64,000 nt of DNA from Tricholomella constricta (lineage: Eukaryota; Basidiomycota; Agaricomycetes; Agaricales; Lyophyllaceae): the NCBI GenBank assembly GCA_013368375.1, contig JAACJP010000020.1, positions 62,001 to 126,000 on the forward strand, given 5' to 3'. Position 1 is the stretch's first letter. Every line of letters begins with the position of its first letter. Position numbers and translations under genes: made by a program. The notes beneath the pieces are model-generated. The model did not search any database. It saw only the letters and a list, made by a program, of their open reading frames with translations, and was not told the DNA's origin. This document shows, one piece after another, positions 11,035 to 18,471 of the stretch.

Positions 11035-11090
11035 GTTTTTTAAACACCCTTACTTCAAGGGAACACCCCTAAAACATTTCAATTCCAAAA
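11035..11090 (+). promoter_or_regulatory. Gypsy-1 leader and presumed primer-binding region
   Basis: The leader starts GTTTTTTAAACACCC. It lacks the TGG expected for tRNA 3'-end priming. TAAACAC (11041-11047) is complementary to GTGTTTA in the LTR (10990-10996), compatible with Tf1/sushi-like self-priming. Element B shows the same arrangement. Gag starts at 11091. Confidence 0.4.
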
Positions 11091-14000
11091 ATGTCCAACA
11101 AAAAGAAGACTTCGAAACCGAAGCCTTCTGACCAAAACCGGTCGGGATCCGTGGCGCCGGACAATCCGAAGCCGCGAGAAGAGAATCCACCGGGAAGTGG
11201 AGTCGCCGGGAGCGGCGACAGAGTGGAGCCTAAGCGTGACGTGGCAAAGTCACACCCAGATGATAGAAACTATCATCTAGAGGACGAGCGCAGCAGCGCT
11301 CGACCTCAGAGCGCAATTTTGACAAGGCCCGTCAGTATCCGAGAAGGGGGCTCCCAGGTGGGACCCGGTTGGAGCGACCGGAAACCCAAAGAGGAACCCG
11401 TATCGGGCACCTCGCAGGAACGCCAGGGCGTGTTTCCTGCGCCCTTCGATAATATATCGAGGAGCTCAGTAAAGATGCGGGATGACGAACATGGTCACCC
11501 AGCAATATTTGGCACCAGTGAACTCACTGATGTGCCCGCATCGCGATCGTCAAAGATGATGTCGACCGCAGCCCGACGAAATCGCCGGGCTGAGAAGAAA
11601 CCAGCGAAACGAGAAAGCAGCGGAACGCTGCCTTCGTCATCTGTGGTGGATGACCGTGATTTATTAGTGGAAAGCATAGTATTAAACATACGGATGTTTA
11701 GCAGGGACGGCATCATGCCTCCCCGAGATGTGCTAGTTAACCTAGTAAACGACGCGTTTGAAAAATGCGTCGAAGCGACCGGGGGACAATCGGCCCTCCG
11801 AAAAGACCAGGAGATAGTAGTAGAATCCATCGTTCTACAACTAAGATCAGGAAGCCGGAAGGGAGTAACTCCCTCCCGGGCACAGCTCAGCTCTCTTGTG
11901 GAAGAGGGGCTGAGGAAGTATGATGAAGTGTTCGAGCAGGTGGAATCACCACTCGTACAACAGGACCACGAGGAACCATACCGCCAGGTTGTAACCCAGC
12001 GGGACGTAGCCTTACCATCGTTAGATACGATGGAAGCCGTAAACCAAAGTTTGCGGCAGCCTCGCCAGCAAGACGAGACAAGCTCGCAGGCGCGCGTGAG
12101 ACACGCAGCCTACGAACGGGCGATGAACCCACCCAAGGCGGAACCAGCAGCGACTTCATACAGTCGGACCTGGGATTTATCAGGAGAAGGCCCGACGTCA
12201 TATAAACGAGGGCCCTCGTGCGACGACGAAATCGTTACGCACTGCGCAGAACTGCCTAGTGGGCGGGTCACCGAGGCGGTGAGAGGTAGCGGACGCAACA
12301 GTGTTGCGACCACAAGGCCGCTTCCAGACCCACGACTGGAGGCGGCAAACCCAGGCGGATACGGTGGAGAGGAGGACAACTCGGAAGCCGAGGAGAACTC
12401 GGAAAGCGAGTTCGAAGGAGGGCACACTAATGCGCCGCTTGCACCAGTGAGACCGGAATACGGGTCCGGTGGGCGAGGAACGACGACGCCACGCCCGACT
12501 CACGCTAGCCACCCAACGGGCGGCTGGGATGGACGGAGTAATCCTCCGAACAACCCACAGTACTACGGGGGAATACGACTACCGAGTCGCACTCCGGGGG
12601 TACACTATGGAGGAGGCCAGCAGCAGTTGGTAACTCCACAACGGCCGGTAAGGTCGTTCGGGGCGAGCGGACTGCAGCGCCAAGGAGAGTATCTCCTGAA
12701 AGTGCATGGTCGATATCATGCAACGATTGATGAAAAGTTGGATAGCATTATAGCTATGCAACAGGGAGGAGCGAGGCCTGGAGCACTGCGAGTGCCCATG
12801 CCCGAGGAATATAACGGGGCGCCAAGTATGGAAGAATTCGATACATGGCTATATAGCGTGCTCCGCTGGATGGAGATCAACCAGCTTGGGGGACAGGACC
12901 GGGAGCGAGAGCGAATCTCGTACGCAGGGATGTACCTCAAGGGGGCCGCCGCTGTATGGTTTACGGACAACGTCGACGGTATTCACCGGCGACGTCGAGA
13001 CTGGACGTTCAAGGACGTCATTACCGGATTATATGACCGGTTTATTCATGAAGCATCGCTGCAGGATGCTTATGTAGGGTTCGAACGCGCTGTGTATAGC
13101 GCAGACGGCGGAATAAATGAATTCTTCCATCAATTAAAGAGATATGCGGAACGGATGGTAATGCCACCCGACCCGTATACATTCAAACGGCGGTTTATGA
13201 CCGGTATCCCAAGATACCTGCGCAAGGAAATCTTGAACAGGGGATTCACGGCGGAGACGTCGCGAATGCGAGAAATACTCGAAGCCGGGCTCAAAATTGA
13301 GCAGGCAAACCGAGTACTTCGCGGATACGATGATTATGAGGCAGTAGCCCGAAAATCATCGGAAAAGAAGGATACCGCTGTAGCGCGGGCTCCAATGAGA
13401 ACGTATGAGGGTGGGAGCCGACCACCCTACAAGCCGACAGGTCCGGGAGGACAACGGTCAGAACCGAAATCGGACGGTAAGAAACCGCCAGCGACGCCTG
13501 CGAAGGGCGTAGACGGAGGGACGAAGCCCTCAGGCGAGAAGCGGCTAGCCTGCTTCGATTGCGGCAGCCTGGAGCATTTTGCGAGAAGCCGCAAGTGCCC
13601 TAAGAACAAGAGCAGCACTGCGCGACTGAACGCGGTGCGGGATATCGTGGACGATACGTCGGACACGGAAGTGGCTGGACGCAGCCACGATGTACGATGC
13701 GGCGGCGAACGACCAGCAGCAACAGCGCCCGTAGAACCAGAAGAGAGCGAGACGCCTCTTCTGGGGGAGCAATATGAGTCCGAAGGGGAGGACTATGCGT
13801 TGGAACAGTACGAGGAGTACGGTTCCGACGACGACAGAGACACAGTCGAACGACTGTGCTTCGGGAGGACCCTCGAGGATGACTCGGGGGAGGAGGGAAT
13901 TCCACTATTAGTGGAAGTCAGCGATAGTGAGTCGGAAGACGAGGGAGAGGCCGCACAGATGTTCGCGGCGAATACAGCGGCTGGGACGGGGACGGGAACC

Positions 14001-14501
14001 CGACCCATTGTGGTTAAGAAGTCTACACGACTTCTTAAACGTCCAACGCGCAAAGCGCAGGAGCGCCAATGCTTTACGGCATTGGTAGAAATTAATGGGC
14101 TGAAAGCGTTCACCCTATTTGACTCGGGATGCACGGCGGAGGCCGTGTCCCCCGAATTTGCCAAAGTGGCGAAAATGAAAGTGCACCAACTGGAGGAAGT
14201 GGTGCCGCTACAGTTGGGAACGAAGGGTAGTCGATCAGTGATCAACTACGGAACGACAGTCCCAATGAAGTATGAGGCGATAGACGCGCAAGTTTACTTT
14301 GATATAGTAAACTTGGATAAATACGACGCCATTATTGGCGTCGCATTGATGAGGCAGCTGGAAATCGAACTGGATTTCCGGCATAACTGTGTTCGGATAA
14401 GCGGGAGTCCTGCTCCGACGTTTACGGTCGAGGAGGAGACCCGAGAAATGGCGCGACGAAGCGCATTGAGGCGCAGCGACGCAGGGTATGGTCAGGAATG
14501 A
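11091..14501 (+). CDS. Gypsy-1 Gag-protease (1136 residues, ends at UGA)
   Basis: Forms the virus-like particle and carries the aspartic protease. Residues 1 to about 560 are charged and disordered-looking, with an internal duplication near 190-280 (VESIVLNIRMFSRDGIMPPR and VESIVLQLRSGSRKGVTPSR). The retroelement Gag domain spans about 568-760 (VPMPEEYNG, AAAVWF, WTFKDVITGLYDRF, MTGIPRYLR). A zinc knuckle at about 820 reads CFDCGSLEHFARSRKC, with a longer than usual H-to-C spacing. After an acidic linker comes a pepsin-like protease with FDSGC (about 1009) and YDAIIGVALMRQLEIELDF. The start is the first ATG after the LTR. The frame stops at UGA 14499-14501 and pol continues in the same phase. 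Having protease upstream of the stop means only RT onward depends on recoding. Confidence 0.95.
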   Translation: MSNKKKTSKPKPSDQNRSGSVAPDNPKPREENPPGSGVAGSGDRVEPKRDVAKSHPDDRNYHLEDERSSARPQSAILTRPVSIREGGSQVGPGWSDRKPKEEPVSGTSQERQGVFPAPFDNISRSSVKMRDDEHGHPAIFGTSELTDVPASRSSKMMSTAARRNRRAEKKPAKRESSGTLPSSSVVDDRDLLVESIVLNIRMFSRDGIMPPRDVLVNLVNDAFEKCVEATGGQSALRKDQEIVVESIVLQLRSGSRKGVTPSRAQLSSLVEEGLRKYDEVFEQVESPLVQQDHEEPYRQVVTQRDVALPSLDTMEAVNQSLRQPRQQDETSSQARVRHAAYERAMNPPKAEPAATSYSRTWDLSGEGPTSYKRGPSCDDEIVTHCAELPSGRVTEAVRGSGRNSVATTRPLPDPRLEAANPGGYGGEEDNSEAEENSESEFEGGHTNAPLAPVRPEYGSGGRGTTTPRPTHASHPTGGWDGRSNPPNNPQYYGGIRLPSRTPGVHYGGGQQQLVTPQRPVRSFGASGLQRQGEYLLKVHGRYHATIDEKLDSIIAMQQGGARPGALRVPMPEEYNGAPSMEEFDTWLYSVLRWMEINQLGGQDRERERISYAGMYLKGAAAVWFTDNVDGIHRRRRDWTFKDVITGLYDRFIHEASLQDAYVGFERAVYSADGGINEFFHQLKRYAERMVMPPDPYTFKRRFMTGIPRYLRKEILNRGFTAETSRMREILEAGLKIEQANRVLRGYDDYEAVARKSSEKKDTAVARAPMRTYEGGSRPPYKPTGPGGQRSEPKSDGKKPPATPAKGVDGGTKPSGEKRLACFDCGSLEHFARSRKCPKNKSSTARLNAVRDIVDDTSDTEVAGRSHDVRCGGERPAATAPVEPEESETPLLGEQYESEGEDYALEQYEEYGSDDDRDTVERLCFGRTLEDDSGEEGIPLLVEVSDSESEDEGEAAQMFAANTAAGTGTGTRPIVVKKSTRLLKRPTRKAQERQCFTALVEINGLKAFTLFDSGCTAEAVSPEFAKVAKMKVHQLEEVVPLQLGTKGSRSVINYGTTVPMKYEAIDAQVYFDIVNLDKYDAIIGVALMRQLEIELDFRHNCVRISGSPAPTFTVEEETREMARRSALRRSDAGYGQE

Positions 14502-14554
14502 CTACCGCGGGAAGGCAGAGTGCGCGTGGTCGACGATGTAGACGAGCGACCACG
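14499..14554 (+). promoter_or_regulatory. Putative UGA-CUA stop-codon readthrough signal
   Basis: The Gag-protease stop is TGA followed by CTA CCG CGG, and the pol frame runs on in the same phase with no other stop. UGA CUA is an established leaky termination context in eukaryotes. Downstream, CGTGGTCG (14525-14532) and CGACCACG (14547-14554) form a perfect 8-bp stem with a 14-nt loop, 23 nt after the stop. Function is inferred. Confidence 0.65.
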
Positions 14555-17500
14555 GTATCGGGGACTGGCAACGAGCGAGCCTCTGATAGTGTGTAACGAC
14601 GAACGGTCGGACACAGACGGGAGGGGGTTAGGAATAACCCCAGAAGAGAAGCCGAGTGAAGGCACGCGGACGTCGGAAGGGCGACGGCGAGTGAGGATCG
14701 AGGAGGAGGAGGACGTGGATGCGCCCACTCCGGGAACGGGATTACCGAGGTCATTCCCGGTAATCATGGAGGACGACGATATGTTGTCGACCGAAGACAT
14801 TGAAAGAATGGTGGACGAAGCACCCGACATTCTTAGAAGCGGACGAAGCCGCTACCACACACTGAAGGATCTGCGCGAACTCGAGGAGATCGTACAGGAA
14901 TTTACAAGGACGCGGTACCCGGAACGGGTACCACGGGAAGCAATACGTGCGGTATTCCCGGTAATACCGGAAGTGGATGATCCGTTTACGGATGAGCACG
15001 TCAGCGAGTCGCTGCGTGCGGTGACGGAGAGACACCGAAAGCGGGTAGCTCAGATGGGCGCCCTTACAGAGGAGGATATCCCGCGATTGCGGGACGCATG
15101 GATGGAGTCCTGTAAGGACATCATGAATGGGGTACCGGAGGAACTACCTCCGGTACGAGGGGTTAATCACCACATTAATCTCGTCGACGATGACAAGCAG
15201 TACCATTACCACTTGCCACGGTGCCCGGATTCACTTCGGACACAACTGATGGAGAAGATCGCGCGTTACACACGCGCGGGATGGTGGGAGTCGGTGCAGA
15301 CGTCACAAGCTGCACCAATGCTTTGTATACCAAAGAAAGACGGCCGACTGCGAACAGCAGTCGACGGTCGGAAAAGGAATGCGAACACGATTAAGGATGT
15401 GACGCCGTTCCCGGACCAGGACCAGATCCGACTGGATGTGGCACGAGCAAAAATTCGATCAAAAATCGATTTTTCGGATGCATACGAGCAAGTACGCGTC
15501 CATCCGCCGGACGTGCGCAAAAGCGCGTTCGCAACTGTGTTTGGCACATTTGTGAGCCACACAATGCAGATAGGGGACTGTAACGCGCCAGCGACGTTTC
15601 AGAGAGTCATGACGATGATATTTCGAGACTTTATCGGAATATTTCTACATGTATACTTGGACGACTTGTTCGTATACAGCGCTACGGTAGATGAGCACGA
15701 GAAGCATCTCAAGCTCGTTTTTGACAAGATAAGGGAGAACAAGTTCTACCTTAAGAAGGAAAAGTGTGAACTTTACTCCGATAAAGTCGATTGCCTAGGG
15801 CATGTAATCGACGACAAGGGATTGCACGCGACAGCGGACAAGATGGCGCGTATCCGCGAATGGCGGAGACCGCGAAACTACGGCGATATCCAGAGATTTC
15901 TGGGTCTTGTACAGTATCTGGCGCACTTTCTGCCAGATATATCGTCGTATACGACACCACTGTCAGCAATGACACAGAATGGACAGGCCTTCGCATGGAG
16001 GCCCATCCACGAGTCATGCTTTCAAGCAATTAAGGACGCGTGTTGCAAAACACCTGTCCTGGTGCCATTGGACCATGGCAAGGATGAACCCATATGGGTT
16101 ATCTGCGACGCGTCGGTATCCGGCGTGGGCGCAATGTACGGACAGGGACCGACATGGCAGACATGTAGGCCGGCGGGATTTATGTCCCGCAAATTTACGG
16201 ATGCTCAAAGACACTATCGTGTGTTCGAGCAAGAGACGATAGCGATACTAGAAGCCCTCCTTAAGTGGGAGGATAAGCTTATAGGGTACCGCATACATGT
16301 GGTAACCGACCACAAGGCACTGGAGTTCTTCCAGACGCAGAGGCGGCTATCTAGCCGCCAGACGAGATGGATGGAATATCTATCTCGCTTTGACTTTGAC
16401 ATTTGTTATGTCAAAGGATCACTAAATAAAGTAGCGGATGCGCTGTCCAGATATCACGAGAGTGATGTCTGGGATGACAGATTCACGATGAACGACTACG
16501 TTAACGCAGATGTTCGACTCGACCCAAGACACGACGACTTGCCGTGGGATAGGGTACGAGAAGTGGTGGATAAGGTCGTGGAACGACAGATCCAGCAAAA
16601 AGCGTTTAAGCAGGAGCACAGCAGAATAGCGGTGCTCCGGGATTTGGTGCAAGAGCGAGATGTGAGGGCGGCAGAGCTAGCGGCCGCCGCCGAGAACGGC
16701 GACGCGGGGGAGTCGGTCGCGAACAGTGCGGACGACCCCACCGTATTTCAGTCTCGGGAACGCGGAGCGGACCTGAGATCGACAGTCGAGAACGGGGAGG
16801 GGAATGAGATATTCCTCTCCGCGGTGAAAGCGGGGTACGAGACGGACCCGCTGTTTAAAAAGGTAGTGAGCGCACCCGCTCAGCACCCATCCTTTCGGGT
16901 AAAGGAAGGACTGGTGTGGGGGAAGAATAGGGGCGGAGAGGAGGTGCTATGCATCCCCTCCGCAAAGAACGGGGCACAATCACTGCACGGGCAAGTGATT
17001 GAACGTGCGCACCGAGTAGTGGGCCACTTCGGTCCACAACGTACCGCCGACTATGTGCGACGGTGGTACTGGTGGCCACGACTTCAGCGTGAAGTCGAGG
17101 CGTTTTGCGCGTCCTGCCAGACGTGTATAACGACGAAAGGAGAGTACCGAGCACCGGCGGGGCTGGTGCACTCGTTACCGATACCCACGAAGCCATGGGA
17201 GTCGATCGGGATGGACTTTGTAGGTCCGTTCCCGGAAGTGGATGGATACAACTACTTGTGGGTAGTGGTATGCCGGATGACGTCCCAGGTGCACCTAGTA
17301 CCACTGAATACGAGAACGACGGCGTCACAGCTGTCGTGGATTTACATGAGGGAGGTAGTGCGACTGCACGGTCTCCCGAGCTCGATCGTATGCGACCGGG
17401 ACCCCAAGTTCACATCCAAGTGGTGGAAGGAACTACACCGACTGATGGGGTCAACGCTATTGATGTCTACAGCGTTCCATCCTCAGACGGATGGTGCCAC

Positions 17501-18407
17501 AGAGAGGGCGAATCGGTCGATTGCGCAGATCATCCGATCGTGTATACGACCAGACCAGAGGGACTGGGTCGTAGCGCTGCCGATGGTCGAATTCGCAATT
17601 AATTCGAGTATTAGCGCGGCAACGGGGTTCGCCCCGTTTGAGGTTAACCACGGCTATATGCCAACGGTGATGACGAAGATCGACCCGGGGACGAAAGCGC
17701 CACCGGGGGTTCAGGAGTTCGCAGCGAATGCGCTGCGAAACATGGCAGCGGCGCACGACGCGATTATCGCGGCACGCACATTTCAGCGACACCACGCGAA
17801 CACGCGGAGGAGACCTGATCCAGTGATAGGTAAGGACGACCTTGTCTATCTATCAACGGATAACCTGTCCCTACCGTCCGGGAGGGCGGGTAAACTACTA
17901 CCTAAATACGTGGGCCCGTATAGGGTCCTCGAGGTGTTTCCGGAGACGTCCAACTATGTGTTGGAGTTACCAGAAGCTCTTAGGAAGCGCAGGATACACC
18001 CGCGTTTCCACATATCGAGGATTCGCCCACATCAGGCGAATGACGACGCTCTGTTTCCTAACAGAGCGACGCCGGAGGCCTATGATTTTGGGGCCCCCGA
18101 CGAAACCGAATACTATGTCGACGAAATCGTCGGGCATCAGTGGACCGGGAAGGAGGTGTCCTTCTTGGTCAAGTGGACAATGGGCGACTCTACATGGGAG
18201 CCGCTCAAGACATGTGAGGAGCTCGAAGCGCTGGACAGCTACCTCGAACTCATTGGGGTGAAGGACTGGACAGCCCTTCCCCGGCGGGCGACGGTGACGA
18301 CGCGCGCTAAGACGGGGGCGCGACGAATGGCGTCGAGACATACGGCCCGCGAGGGCGCAGTCACGGGACCGAACAGGTCTCAGAGTGGGAAGAAAAAATC
18401 GGCATAA
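14502..18407 (+). CDS. Gypsy-1 Pol: RT, RNase H, integrase, chromodomain
   Basis: Read in frame from the codon after the Gag stop; there is no good ATG at the front, so translation by readthrough is the simplest model. Using 14520 as residue 1: an acidic N-terminal region to about 230; reverse transcriptase with CIPKKDGRLRTAVD, KIDFSDAYEQV and catalytic YLDD at about 379; RNase H with CDASVSGVGA and TDHKALEFF (about 595); integrase zinc finger (HRVVGHFG...CASCQTC, about 830-865); core DD35E with MDFVGPF, CDRDPKF and GATERANR (about 897, 957, 993); and a C-terminal chromodomain (YYVDEIVGHQW, FLVKWTMGDSTWEP, about 1200-1250) followed by a basic tail. All catalytic residues are present, so the element may be active. 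Confidence 0.96.
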   Translation, partial: LPREGRVRVVDDVDERPRYRGLATSEPLIVCNDERSDTDGRGLGITPEEKPSEGTRTSEGRRRVRIEEEEDVDAPTPGTGLPRSFPVIMEDDDMLSTEDIERMVDEAPDILRSGRSRYHTLKDLRELEEIVQEFTRTRYPERVPREAIRAVFPVIPEVDDPFTDEHVSESLRAVTERHRKRVAQMGALTEEDIPRLRDAWMESCKDIMNGVPEELPPVRGVNHHINLVDDDKQYHYHLPRCPDSLRTQLMEKIARYTRAGWWESVQTSQAAPMLCIPKKDGRLRTAVDGRKRNANTIKDVTPFPDQDQIRLDVARAKIRSKIDFSDAYEQVRVHPPDVRKSAFATVFGTFVSHTMQIGDCNAPATFQRVMTMIFRDFIGIFLHVYLDDLFVYSATVDEHEKHLKLVFDKIRENKFYLKKEKCELYSDKVDCLGHVIDDKGLHATADKMARIREWRRPRNYGDIQRFLGLVQYLAHFLPDISSYTTPLSAMTQNGQAFAWRPIHESCFQAIKDACCKTPVLVPLDHGKDEPIWVICDASVSGVGAMYGQGPTWQTCRPAGFMSRKFTDAQRHYRVFEQETIAILEALLKWEDKLIGYRIHVVTDHKALEFFQTQRRLSSRQTRWMEYLSRFDFDICYVKGSLNKVADALSRYHESDVWDDRFTMNDYVNADVRLDPRHDDLPWDRVREVVDKVVERQIQQKAFKQEHSRIAVLRDLVQERDVRAAELAAAAENGDAGESVANSADDPTVFQSRERGADLRSTVENGEGNEIFLSAVKAGYETDPLFKKVVSAPAQHPSFRVKEGLVWGKNRGGEEVLCIPSAKNGAQSLHGQVIERAHRVVGHFGPQRTADYVRRWYWWPRLQREVEAFCASCQTCITTKGEYRAPAGLVHSLPIPTKPWESIGMDFVGPFPEVDGYNYLWVVVCRMTSQVHLVPLNTRTTASQLSWIYMREVVRLHGLPSSIVCDRDPKFTSKWWKELHRLMGSTLLMSTAFHPQTDGATERANRSIAQIIRSCIRPDQRDWVVALPMVEFAINSSISAATGFAPFEVNHGYMPTVMTKIDPGTKAPPGVQEFAANALRNMAAAHDAIIAARTFQRHHANTRRRPDPVIGKDDLVYLSTDNLSLPSGRAGKLLPKYVGPYRVLEVFPETSNYVLELPEALRKRRIHPRFHISRIRPHQANDDALFPNRATPEAYDFGAPDETEYYVDEIVGHQWTGKEVSFLVKWTMGDSTWEPLKTCEELEALDSYLELIGVKDWTALPRRATVTTRAKTGARRMASRHTAREGAVTGPNRSQSGKKKSA

Positions 18408-18419
18408 GCCGAGCGTCAC

Positions 18420-18459
18420 AAACACGACAGTGTGACGTGTTGAGATTTTTTTTCTTCAG
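18420..18459 (+). promoter_or_regulatory. Splice-acceptor-like tract before ORF3
   Basis: Between the pol stop (18407) and the ORF3 ATG (18472) lies GATTTTTTTTCTTCAG, a pyrimidine tract ending in CAG, with TGTGAC upstream as a possible branch point. This is the strongest 3' splice-site-like sequence near a gene start in gypsy-1. It suggests ORF3 is made from a spliced subgenomic mRNA. No donor was identified with confidence. Confidence 0.45.
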
Positions 18460-18471
18460 CACCATCAACGG

